Source: Hydrogenophaga sp. 2FB (GTDB lineage: Bacteria; Pseudomonadota; Gammaproteobacteria; Burkholderiales; Burkholderiaceae_C). Taken from it: DNA of 64,000 nucleotides. The stretch lies in assembly GCF_005503365.1 (NCBI RefSeq), contig NZ_SCML01000011.1, forward strand, positions 60,492 to 124,491, given 5' to 3'. The notes below the pieces were generated by a model. It was not told where the DNA came from. It was given only the letters and a program-made list of their open reading frames with translations, and made no database searches. Of this stretch, positions 15,947 to 23,761 are shown piece by piece (the first letter of the stretch is position 1; every line of letters begins with the position of its first letter). The position numbers were made by a program, and so were the translations under genes.

Positions 15947-17350
15947 ATGCCGTTTCTTCGCACTTCACTTTCACGTGCCATCTCGCTCGGGTTGGTGGCC
16001 GCGTTGCTCGCCGGTTGCGCGACGTTGCCGGAGCCGACACCGGCCGACACGCGCGCCGAAGCGCTCGGCCATGTGCAGGTGCCTCAGACCTGGGCGGTGC
16101 CGGTGAGCGCAGCGCCGGTGGACGCCGGATGGCTCGCGACCTTCGGCGATCCGCAGCTCGATGCGCTGGTTCGCGAGGCCCTCGCGCACAGTCCCGACCT
16201 CGCGATCGCGGCCGCGCGCGTGGAGCAAGCCGCCGCACAGGTGGACCTCGCCAACGCCCAGCTCAAACCCGCCATCGGCCTGCTTGGGCGCGCGGGATCC
16301 AGATCCGTCGCCGATCTCGTCTCGACGCTCAACGGCGCCATGCTGCGCCTGACCTGGGAAGTCGACCTGTGGGGCCGCCTGCGCTACCAGCGCAACGCGG
16401 CCATCGCACAGCGCGATGCCAGCAGCGCCGACTTCCGCGCTGCGCAGCAGTCGCTGGCGGCGTCGGTCGCTCGCGCCTGGTTTGTCGCGACGGAAACGGC
16501 ACAACAGGTGCGGATCGCGCAACGGATGGAGGCTGACGCACAGCGCCTGGTCGGCCTGAGCCGCGACCGGCTGCGCGTCGGCGCGGGCACCGAGATCGAG
16601 CTGATGAGCGCCCGCACGAACCATGCGAGCTACCGCGACGCCCTGCAACAGGTGGAGCTCGCGCACCGCAGTGCGTTGCGCGCCGTGGAGATTCTGGTCG
16701 GCCACTATCCCGCCGCCGCGATCGCGCCGCGAACCGCGCTGGCACCGTTCCCCGGCCCCGCGCCCGCCGGCATGCCTCTGGATGCGCTCGATCGCCGGCC
16801 CGACATGGTGGCGGCGCAACGCCGTGTGGCCGCGGCCTTCGATCTGGTGGGCGAAGCGAAGGCGTCGTTCTGGCCTTCGCTGTCGCTGTCCGCGGGGCAC
16901 GGCCGCGTATCGCGCGACGCGATCGAGATCCAGAAAAGCCTGGATCGCACGACGTCCAGCGCCAGTGCCACCGCCACCGTGCCGCTGTACACGGGTGGCC
17001 GTCTCACCGGCAACGTGCGCCTGCGCACCGCGGAACAGCGCGCGGCGGTTGCGAACTATGCGGGTCTTGCACTGCGGGCGCTCAACGATGTCGAAACCGC
17101 GCTCGATGCGGAAGCCAGCCTGGCCGCGCGGGAAGCGTTGCTGCGCGCCGCGGCCGAGGACAGCCGCCGCGCCGCAGCGCTGACGGAGGACGCCTACCGC
17201 ATCGGCAAGTCCGACCTGCGCGAGGTGACGGATCGCCAGCTCTCCGCGGATGCCGCTGAAGTTGCCTTGCTGGCGGTGCGGCGCGAGCGCCTGGTGCGCC
17301 GCGTCGACCTGCACCTGGCGCTCGGCGGTGACTTCATCGCCGGGTCGTAG
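15947..17350 (+). CDS. RND-type outer-membrane efflux lipoprotein, NodT family
   Basis: The 467-residue protein has a lipoprotein signal (LVAALLAGCATLPEPTP, lipobox LAGC). It has two OEP repeats, seen as WLATFGDPQLDALVREALAH...AAARVEQA and the internal copy starting LDRRPDMVAAQRRVAAAFD. This is a TolC-like trimeric channel. It directly follows the HlyD gene and completes an export system with the DUF3302 protein; the substrate is unknown. The stop lies 18 bp from the convergent DUF849 gene. Confidence 0.92.
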   Translation: MPFLRTSLSRAISLGLVAALLAGCATLPEPTPADTRAEALGHVQVPQTWAVPVSAAPVDAGWLATFGDPQLDALVREALAHSPDLAIAAARVEQAAAQVDLANAQLKPAIGLLGRAGSRSVADLVSTLNGAMLRLTWEVDLWGRLRYQRNAAIAQRDASSADFRAAQQSLAASVARAWFVATETAQQVRIAQRMEADAQRLVGLSRDRLRVGAGTEIELMSARTNHASYRDALQQVELAHRSALRAVEILVGHYPAAAIAPRTALAPFPGPAPAGMPLDALDRRPDMVAAQRRVAAAFDLVGEAKASFWPSLSLSAGHGRVSRDAIEIQKSLDRTTSSASATATVPLYTGGRLTGNVRLRTAEQRAAVANYAGLALRALNDVETALDAEASLAAREALLRAAAEDSRRAAALTEDAYRIGKSDLREVTDRQLSADAAEVALLAVRRERLVRRVDLHLALGGDFIAGS

Positions 17351-17368
17351 ACGGCACGCAGGATGGGC

Positions 17369-18304
17369 TCAGAACGCCACCGCGTTCTGGCCCTTCAACT
17401 GCAGCATGGCGCGCGTGTCGTCGGGCGTTGCGACCTCCAGATTGAGCGACTGGAGCACCGTGACGATGCGCTCGACCTGCTGCGCATTGCTGGTGGCCAG
17501 TTGGCCGGGACCGTCCCACAGCGAATCTTCCAGGCCGACCCGCACATTGCCGCCCATGGTGGCCGACAGGGTGGCCAGCGGGACCTGGCTGCGGCCCGCG
17601 CCGAGCACGGACCAGAAGTAGTCCTGGCCAAACAGGCGCTCGGCCGTGCGGCGCATGTGCATCACGTCTTCCGGATGGGTGCCGATGCCACCGAGCAGCC
17701 CGAACACGGACTGGATGAAGAACGGTGGCTTCAGAATGCCGCGGTCAACGAAATGCGCCGCCGTGTAGAGATGGCTCGTGTCGTAACACTCGATCTCGAA
17801 TCGCGTGCCGTTGTCCGCGCACGATTCGAGGATGTAGCGGATCTCCTTGAAGGTGTTGCGAAAGACGCGGTCTTCGGAACCTTCGAGGTACGGGCGCTCC
17901 CAGTCGTACTTGAATGCTTTCTGGCGCGCGAGCATGGGATAGAGGCCGAAGTTCATCGAGCCCATGTTGAGCGAGGCCACCTCCGGCTTGAGCTGGAGCG
18001 CGGGTTGTAGCCGTTCCTCCACCAGCATGTGGGGCGCGCCGCCGGTCGTGATGTTGATGACGACGTCCGAGCGCTGCGCGATCTGCGGCAGGAACTGGCG
18101 GAAAAGATCCGGTGCCTGCGAAGGGCGCCCATCGGCAGGGTCGCGCGCATGCAGGTGCACGATGGACGCACCCGCTTGCGCGGCGGCGACGGCTTCGTCC
18201 TCGATCTGCCGGGGTGTGATGGGCAGGTACGGGGACATGGATGGCGTGTGAATGCCACCGGTGATCGCGCAGGTCACGATCACTTTCTTTTGTGGTGCGG
18301 CCAT
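17369..18304 (-). CDS. Beta-keto acid cleavage enzyme (BKACE, DUF849), copy 1
   Basis: The 311-residue TIM-barrel protein opens KVIVTCAITGGIHTPSMSP. The Zn2+-binding pair is HLHARDPADGRPS (HxH), the TTGG loop is NITTGGA, and the catalytic Glu-Asp lies in VRVGLEDSLW. BKACE enzymes condense a beta-keto acid with acetyl-CoA and yield acetoacetate plus a new CoA ester, as in Kce of lysine fermentation. The natural substrate cannot be told from sequence. It is last in a cluster with a CMD-family protein, a Bug binding protein and a second BKACE, pointing to degradation of an imported carboxylate. Confidence 0.92.
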   Translation of the reverse strand: MAAPQKKVIVTCAITGGIHTPSMSPYLPITPRQIEDEAVAAAQAGASIVHLHARDPADGRPSQAPDLFRQFLPQIAQRSDVVINITTGGAPHMLVEERLQPALQLKPEVASLNMGSMNFGLYPMLARQKAFKYDWERPYLEGSEDRVFRNTFKEIRYILESCADNGTRFEIECYDTSHLYTAAHFVDRGILKPPFFIQSVFGLLGGIGTHPEDVMHMRRTAERLFGQDYFWSVLGAGRSQVPLATLSATMGGNVRVGLEDSLWDGPGQLATSNAQQVERIVTVLQSLNLEVATPDDTRAMLQLKGQNAVAF

Positions 18305-18311
18305 GGGAAAG

Positions 18312-18707
18312 CTATTTCTTTTGTTGGGGCTGGGCTTCGAAGCGGGCCACTTCCTCCAGCAACATCGGCGCGCCCATGCTGTTGGCGTGCAGGCCCAGCA
18401 CGCTCACGCCCTGCAGCACCGCGGCGATTTCCTCTTTGGTCGCGCCGAGTTCCAGCGCGCGGCGAATGTGGCGCCGGGTGCCCGGGCCGTACATGTGCGT
18501 GCAGGAAGCGTCTACCGCAATGGAGATGAACTCCCAGACCTTGGGCTCGATCAATCCCTTGCGCATCGGATGCATCGCCATGTCCAGGAATTTCTCGGTC
18601 CACAGGGGGTCGAGTTCGGTGAAGCCGTCCCATTCGGGATTCCAGTAGCCGCTGGCCCGCAGCGTGTCGCTGACGGGCGTTGCGCCCTCGGTCTTTTGAT
18701 CGCTCAT
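18312..18707 (-). CDS. Carboxymuconolactone decarboxylase family protein
   Basis: The 131-residue all-helical protein has the CMD/AhpD-like core (WEFISIAVDASCTHMYGPGT; RRALELGATKEEIAAVLQGV). Only one Cys of the AhpD CxxC pair is present (ASCTHMY), so peroxidase activity is unlikely. It may be a decarboxylase or lactonase-like enzyme of the same degradation route. It lies 7 bp before the first BKACE gene and 7 bp after the Bug gene, which shows cotranscription. Confidence 0.87.
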   Translation of the reverse strand: MSDQKTEGATPVSDTLRASGYWNPEWDGFTELDPLWTEKFLDMAMHPMRKGLIEPKVWEFISIAVDASCTHMYGPGTRRHIRRALELGATKEEIAAVLQGVSVLGLHANSMGAPMLLEEVARFEAQPQQKK

Positions 18708-18714
18708 GCCGGGC

Positions 18715-19707
18715 TTACTGCGGTTTGTAGTTGATGGAGCGCAGCATCTGGCCGGTGTGCTCGTTGTCTTGTTTCAGCGCCTTTTCCAGATCGGGGATGG
18801 TTTGCGACGGATTGCCGGCATCCATGCCGAGTGCGGCGAGTTGGCTCTTCACCGATGGCGTCGAGATGGCCTTGAGCAGTTCCTGGCGGAATTTGTCGCG
18901 GATCTCCAGTGGCACGTCGGGCGTGGACCAGATCGTGGTACCCATGATCTGGCTCAGCTCGGGGAAGCCCGCTTCGGCCAGCGTGGGCACATCGGGCAGG
19001 TAGGGCGAGCGTTTCGCCGACGTGACGGCCAGCGCGCGCACCTTGCTGTTCTTGATCAAGGGCAGCGAGGTGCCCATGCCGTCAAACATGAACTGGACCT
19101 GCCCACCCATCAGGTCCTGCAAGGCGGGTGGTGAGCCCTTGTAGCCCACGTGCTCCATGCTCAGCCCCGCGGCCTTGCTGAACTGCATGCCCTTGAGGTG
19201 CGACAGCGTGCCCGGGCTGTAGGACGCGTAGGACGTCTTGGCGGGGCGCGCTTTGACGTACGCCACCATCTCGGTGATGTTCGCGAGCGGCAGGCCGGGA
19301 TCTGCCACCAGCACCAGCGCCACGCTGGCCACCTCGGCGACCGGGGCCAGGTCCTTGAAAGGGTCGAACCGGAACTTGTAGCTGTGCGGGTTTTCCGTCA
19401 CCAGGGAGTTGGGCGACAACACGAAGGTATAGCCGTCGCGCGGCGCGCCCAGCATGGTTTCCACCGCGATGATGCCGCCCGCGCCGGGCTTGTTTTCGAC
19501 CAGGACCGTCTGGTTCGTGCTCTTGCGAACGCTCTCCGCGACAGTGCGCGCGATCATGTCGGACGCCCCGCCGGCCGGTGCGGGAACGAGAATCCGGATG
19601 GGCCGGTTGGGCCAGGCGCTTTGCGCAGCCACGTGGGCGCAGGGGAGGACGGCCAGCAATGCCAGAAGACATGTGCGGCGCGAGAAGGAAGAAGCGTTGA
19701 AGTTCAT
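18715..19707 (-). CDS. Bug-family tripartite tricarboxylate-type substrate-binding protein
   Basis: The 330-residue protein begins with a signal peptide (CLLALLAVLPCAHVAAQSA). The Bug fold reads WPNRPIRILVPAPAGGASD near residue 35 and GAGGIIAVETMLGAPRDGY, and ends with the usual QLAALGMD segment. Bug proteins bind small carboxylates in the periplasm and deliver them to TctAB-type or other carriers, or sense them. No TctA/TctB is present nearby, which is common for orphan Bugs in Burkholderiales. Its place between the two BKACE genes suggests that the ligand is the keto-acid pathway substrate. Confidence 0.92.
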   Translation of the reverse strand: MNFNASSFSRRTCLLALLAVLPCAHVAAQSAWPNRPIRILVPAPAGGASDMIARTVAESVRKSTNQTVLVENKPGAGGIIAVETMLGAPRDGYTFVLSPNSLVTENPHSYKFRFDPFKDLAPVAEVASVALVLVADPGLPLANITEMVAYVKARPAKTSYASYSPGTLSHLKGMQFSKAAGLSMEHVGYKGSPPALQDLMGGQVQFMFDGMGTSLPLIKNSKVRALAVTSAKRSPYLPDVPTLAEAGFPELSQIMGTTIWSTPDVPLEIRDKFRQELLKAISTPSVKSQLAALGMDAGNPSQTIPDLEKALKQDNEHTGQMLRSINYKPQ

Positions 19708-19753
19708 GTTGCTATCCAGATGACGTCAATGATGGGCAGCGGACGGGATCCAC

Positions 19754-20812
19754 TCAGGCGACCTTGCGCAGATAACCTTGCTGGCCACCATTGCGGTTCG
19801 GTGCAAAGCCGTTCTGTTCCAGCGTTTCTTCCGCGGTGTCGTAGAACACGCCGATCTTGCAGATCTCACGTGCCTGCTGTGGCGTGGCGATCGGACGGCT
19901 GAACTCCTTGGCCATGCGCACGAGTTGCTCGATCTGCGCCACCGTCCCCATCTTCTCGGTGCGCGTCTGGTTCCAGAGATTGTCTTCCGTGCCGCAGCGC
20001 ACATGCAGGCCCATGGCGATGCCCATGGCGTTGATGGGCAACACGTTGAGCACCGAGCTTTCCACCGTCAGCACGGCGCCATCGGGAACGGCGCGCACGA
20101 AGTGGGCCAGGCTGTAGATGTTGGGCGCATCCATGCCGCCGCCGATCGCCACCCAGTTCAGCACCAGCGGGCCCTTGTAGATGCCACGGCGCATCAGGCG
20201 TTCCACCGATTCGAAGCTGTTGATGTTGTAGCACTGGAAGGCGCTTTGAATGCCGGCTTCGCTCAGGCGGCGGATGTGCTCCTCGGCCCAGCCCGGCTGC
20301 GCGGGCACGGTCATTTCCTTGTAGGCGTTGAACACGGCCGGGTCTTCCATGGAGGTGCCGACGATGTCGCGCGCATCGAACTGCTCCAGGATGTTCATCT
20401 GCGAGGTGTTGATCGTGACCGTGACCTGATCGGGCTTGGGGTCCAGCTCGGCCAGCATGTGGCGCGTGTCGTCGCTCAGCCACTTGGCGGCGGCGCCGTC
20501 GGTTTCCGGCGCAAAGCTGATGGAGCCACCCACCTGAATGATCATCTCGGGCACGCGGGCGCGCACCCCGGCAATCAGTTCGTTGAACTTCGACAGGCGC
20601 TTGCTGCCGCGACCATCGAGCTCGCGCACATGCAGGTGCAGCACCTGGGCGCCGGCGTTGTAGCAGTCCACCGCCTTCTGGATCTGCTCTTCCATGGTGA
20701 CGGCGATTTCGCCGGGGAAATCGTCCGGCATCCACGAGGGCGCATAGGGCGCCGCCGTGATGATCAGCGGTTGTTGGTTCTCGGGAAACAGGTGGCCGTC
20801 GAGGAAGTTCAT
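19754..20812 (-). CDS. Beta-keto acid cleavage enzyme (BKACE, DUF849), copy 2
   Basis: The 352-residue protein has the motifs PLIITAAPYAPSWMP, HLHVRELDGRGSKR (metal HxH) and the catalytic Glu-Asp in CGTEDNLWN. It is longer than copy 1 (311 residues) and diverged from it, so the two probably use different substrates or act as a pair. ATG 20812 is preceded by AAAGG and preferred to the GC-poor start upstream. It is the first gene of the four-gene cluster and is divergent from an AraC regulator. Confidence 0.9.
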   Translation of the reverse strand: MNFLDGHLFPENQQPLIITAAPYAPSWMPDDFPGEIAVTMEEQIQKAVDCYNAGAQVLHLHVRELDGRGSKRLSKFNELIAGVRARVPEMIIQVGGSISFAPETDGAAAKWLSDDTRHMLAELDPKPDQVTVTINTSQMNILEQFDARDIVGTSMEDPAVFNAYKEMTVPAQPGWAEEHIRRLSEAGIQSAFQCYNINSFESVERLMRRGIYKGPLVLNWVAIGGGMDAPNIYSLAHFVRAVPDGAVLTVESSVLNVLPINAMGIAMGLHVRCGTEDNLWNQTRTEKMGTVAQIEQLVRMAKEFSRPIATPQQAREICKIGVFYDTAEETLEQNGFAPNRNGGQQGYLRKVA

Positions 20813-20963
20813 GGTGTGCCTTTCAACTTTCAATTCAGTGTTTGCGGGCTGTCGAGGCTCCAGATGAGCCTTTCTGCGGTGCTGAATTTAGGCACTCCGA
20901 CCGTTTGATGTTTGACGTTTCGGGACGTTGACTTATCCTGTTGGGACACCTAGGGAAAACCTT

Positions 20964-21980
20964 ATGCCCGTCCTGATGCGCAGCGCCAGCCTGACCCACT
21001 ACGCCGACCTGGCATCCAGCGTCGGCCTGGTGCCGCACGAGATGCTGGCCGCGGTGGGCCTGCCGCTCTCGTGCCTGGACAGCACGGAGTTGCGCATTCC
21101 CGCCACTGCGGTCATGCGCTTGATGGAGCTGTCGGCGGAGCGCTCGGGGGAGGAAGCCTTCGGTCTGCGCCTGTCGGTCACGCGGCGCTTGTCGTCCTTC
21201 GGGGTCGTCGGCATGCTGGCGCGCGATGAGCCCACGTTGCGCCAGGTGCTGGACACGCTCACCCGGTATCTGTACCTGCACAACGAAAGCCTGAGCACCA
21301 GGATTCACGAGGACGGTGGCATTGCCGTGATCGAGCAGATGCTGTTGCCCTCGGTCGGTGCCGGGCGGCAATCGGTGGAGTTGGCGCTGGGCGCGCTCTA
21401 TCACACCCTGTGCCTCGCGCTGGGCAAGACGTGGCAACCCCGCCGCGTGAGCTTCATGCACCCTGCGCCCGCCGATCTTTCCTGGCACCGCAGCATCCTG
21501 GGCAGCAACTTCCTGTTTTCGCAGGACCACAACGGCATTGCCCTGCTGTCGGCGGAGCTGGATGCGCCGCTGCACTTCGCCGACCCCGCGATGCGTCAGC
21601 AAGTGCGCAAGCTGATGCACGACGATCTGTCGGGGCACCCCTTCACGTTTCGGGAGGAGGTGGAGCAGCTCATCATGGCCTTGCTGCCCACCGGCCGCTG
21701 CGGTGCGGACCAGGTGGCCATGCACCTGGGCGTGGACCGGCGCACCGTGCACCGCAGGCTGTCCGCGCATGGCACGACGTTCACACAATTGCTGGACGAC
21801 ATCCGACTCGAACAAGCCCAGCGCCTGCTGGGCTACGGCGACCGCAAGCTCACCGACATCGCCCCCTTGTTGGGATTCAGCAGCCTGAGTGCGTTCTCTC
21901 GCTGGAAGCGCGGCTATCCGATGGATGCCCGTGCGAAGAAACAAAAAAGCCCCGATTCCATAGGGAAGCGAGGCTCTTAG
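20964..21980 (+). CDS. AraC-family regulator with truncated C-terminus
   Basis: The 338-residue protein has an arabinose-binding-type N-terminal domain. Its HTH reads ADQVAMHLGVDRRTVHRRLS...LTDIAPLLGFSSLSAFSRW. Family members continue about ten residues with an FG.SP..WR element; here the text turns into GYPMDARAKKQKSPDSIGKR and runs through the terminator of the tRNA-Ser gene. The C-terminus therefore looks replaced by chromosomal sequence. ATG 20964 has AGGGA upstream. It is divergent from the BKACE cluster with 151 bp between the starts, so it is the likely regulator. DNA-binding ability may be weakened. Confidence 0.85.
   Translation: MPVLMRSASLTHYADLASSVGLVPHEMLAAVGLPLSCLDSTELRIPATAVMRLMELSAERSGEEAFGLRLSVTRRLSSFGVVGMLARDEPTLRQVLDTLTRYLYLHNESLSTRIHEDGGIAVIEQMLLPSVGAGRQSVELALGALYHTLCLALGKTWQPRRVSFMHPAPADLSWHRSILGSNFLFSQDHNGIALLSAELDAPLHFADPAMRQQVRKLMHDDLSGHPFTFREEVEQLIMALLPTGRCGADQVAMHLGVDRRTVHRRLSAHGTTFTQLLDDIRLEQAQRLLGYGDRKLTDIAPLLGFSSLSAFSRWKRGYPMDARAKKQKSPDSIGKRGS
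21943..21975 (-). terminator. Rho-independent terminator of tRNA-Ser
   Basis: Read on the minus strand, AGCCTCG (21975-21969) pairs with CGGGGCT (21954-21948), with an inner TTCC/GGAA pairing, followed by six T (21948-21943). It lies 28 bp after the tRNA 3' end and inside the last codons of the AraC gene on the other strand. Confidence 0.8.
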
Positions 21981-22003
21981 GTGGTCGTCAGCGACCCAGT
22001 CAA

Positions 22004-22093
<90 letters not shown>

Positions 22094-22105
22094 GCGAAGC
22101 CTGCG

Positions 22106-22134
22106 ATTGTAGCAGGCCAATCTGTGTATTCAGC
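22106..22134 (-). promoter_or_regulatory. Promoter of tRNA-Ser
   Basis: On the minus strand TACAAT (22111-22106) lies 12 bp before the tRNA 5' end and is a good -10 box. A weaker -35 (GCTGAA, 22134-22129) is spaced by 17 bp. The short distance fits a tRNA leader. Confidence 0.55.
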
Positions 22135-22140
22135 CTGGCA

Positions 22141-23055
22141 TCAAGCGCTTTTGCCCGTGCCGACCATCTTCATGGCGGACGCGATGAGCGCGGACACCTC
22201 GGTCATGTTGCTCGGCACGATCAGCGTGGTGGTCGCATCGGCCGCGACCTTGCTGTAGGCGTCCACAGCCTTCTCCGCCACTTTGAGTTGCACGGCTTCC
22301 TGGCCGCCGGGCTGGCGGATCGCATCGGCCACCTTGCGAATGGCCTCGGCCGTGGCTTCGGCCACCGCCAGAATGGCCGATGCTTCACCTTGCGCGTTGT
22401 TGATCTCGGCTTGCTTCTCACCCTCGGAGCGGGCGATGAAGGCCTCGCGCTCGCCGGTGGCGATGTTGATCTGCTCCTGGCGGCGGCCTTCCGACGCGGC
22501 GATCAGCGCACGCTTCTCGCGCTCGGCAGTGATCTGCGCCTGCATGGCCAGCAAGATTTCCTTCGGCGGCGTCAGGTCCTTGATTTCATAGCGCAGCACC
22601 TTCACGCCCCAGTTCAAAGCGGCTTCGTCGATGGCATGCACGATCTGCGCGTTGATGATGTCGCGCTCTTCGAAGGTCTTGTCGAGTTCGAGCTTGCCGA
22701 TGACCGATCGCAACGAGGTCTGGGCCAGCTGGGTCACGGCGACGATGTAGTTGGACGAGCCGTAGCTGGCGCGCATCGGGTCCGTCACCTGGAAGTACAG
22801 GATGCCGTCGACTTGCAGCTGCGTGTTGTCGCGCGTGATGCAGACCTGGCTGGGCACGTCCAGCGGGATTTCTTTCAGGCTGTGCTTGTACGCGACTTTG
22901 TCGATGAAGGGCACCAGGAAGTTCAGGCCGGGCGCCAGCGAGGCGTGGTACTTGCCCAGCCGCTCCACCACCCAGGCGTTCTGCTGCGGCACCACCTTGA
23001 CAGAGCGGGTGATGAATATGACGGCGATGATGAACAGAACAATGGCAATTTCCAT
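22141..23055 (-). CDS. qmcA: SPFH/stomatin-family protein QmcA
   Basis: The 304-residue protein has one N-terminal transmembrane helix (IAIVLFIIAVIFITRSV). The SPFH domain contains VVPQQNAWVVERLGKYH and TRDNTQLQVDGILYFQV. The Ala/Glu-rich helix contains EGRRQEQINIATGEREA, and the tail reads VPSNMTEVSALIASAMKMV. QmcA acts at the inner membrane with HflKC/FtsH in membrane-protein quality control. It follows an NfeD-family gene, as in many bacteria, where the NfeD OB-domain binds the partner SPFH protein. Confidence 0.93.
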   Translation of the reverse strand: MEIAIVLFIIAVIFITRSVKVVPQQNAWVVERLGKYHASLAPGLNFLVPFIDKVAYKHSLKEIPLDVPSQVCITRDNTQLQVDGILYFQVTDPMRASYGSSNYIVAVTQLAQTSLRSVIGKLELDKTFEERDIINAQIVHAIDEAALNWGVKVLRYEIKDLTPPKEILLAMQAQITAEREKRALIAASEGRRQEQINIATGEREAFIARSEGEKQAEINNAQGEASAILAVAEATAEAIRKVADAIRQPGGQEAVQLKVAEKAVDAYSKVAADATTTLIVPSNMTEVSALIASAMKMVGTGKSA

Positions 23056-23113
23056 GGCGATGGCGTCTCAGTGAGGTTGCAGAAGAGGGTGAGGGTAGCG
23101 CACGCGCACGCGC

Positions 23114-23539
23114 TCAAACTTTGTCGACCAGCAGCCGGTTGCCCACGAGCTCGGCCACGCGATAGCTGCCCGGCGTGGGCGCGTTGCCCGGCCGCTGGAT
23201 GACGGTCCATTGCGCGCCGCGGTATTTCACGGTGGCCGTGCCATCGGCCTGCCACTCGTCGATCTGCAGGATCTCGCCCACATCCAGGTTGACGCTGCGC
23301 AGGGAGCGCACGGACGGGTCCCCCGCGCGCCGCCGCTTGATGAGGTGCCAGCCGATCACCGAGGCCGACCCGACCATTGCCGCCACGACGAGCTGCACCG
23401 TCGTGTCCGCGCCGGCGTGCGCCGCGAGCGCGGCAGCCACCATGCCGACCGCGAGCATGAGCAGGTAGAAGGTGCCGGTGAAAAGCTCCACCGCCACCGC
23501 CGCACCGGCCAACAGCCACCACAAGGTTGATTCCGCCAT
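23114..23539 (-). CDS. NfeD-family membrane protein
   Basis: The 141-residue protein has two or three hydrophobic helices (LWWLLAGAAVAVELFTGTFYLLML; LVVAAMVGSASVIGWHLI). A C-terminal OB-fold domain follows (VGEILQIDEWQADGTATVKY...VAELVGNRLLVDKV). This is the short NfeD1b type (YbbK) that pairs with QmcA-like stomatins. It lies 58 bp upstream of qmcA on the same strand, so an operon is likely. Confidence 0.9.
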   Translation of the reverse strand: MAESTLWWLLAGAAVAVELFTGTFYLLMLAVGMVAAALAAHAGADTTVQLVVAAMVGSASVIGWHLIKRRRAGDPSVRSLRSVNLDVGEILQIDEWQADGTATVKYRGAQWTVIQRPGNAPTPGSYRVAELVGNRLLVDKV

Positions 23540-23761
23540 GAATGAATGCTCCTGACTCGGGAACGAAAAAGAGGGAGGGGGACCCTATGGGGTCAAGCCG
23601 GTCGATTGTCTGGCTTGCGCCACATTCTGCGACAAAAGCCTGGCACGTTCCGCAGGGTGCCACTCGATTTCCGTACACTTCGCGCCTGCTTTGCCATCGA
23701 TGGGGCCTCGTGCTCCCGATACCCTTCCCCCGTAGCCGGCGTTGTGCGGCTGGAGAACCAC

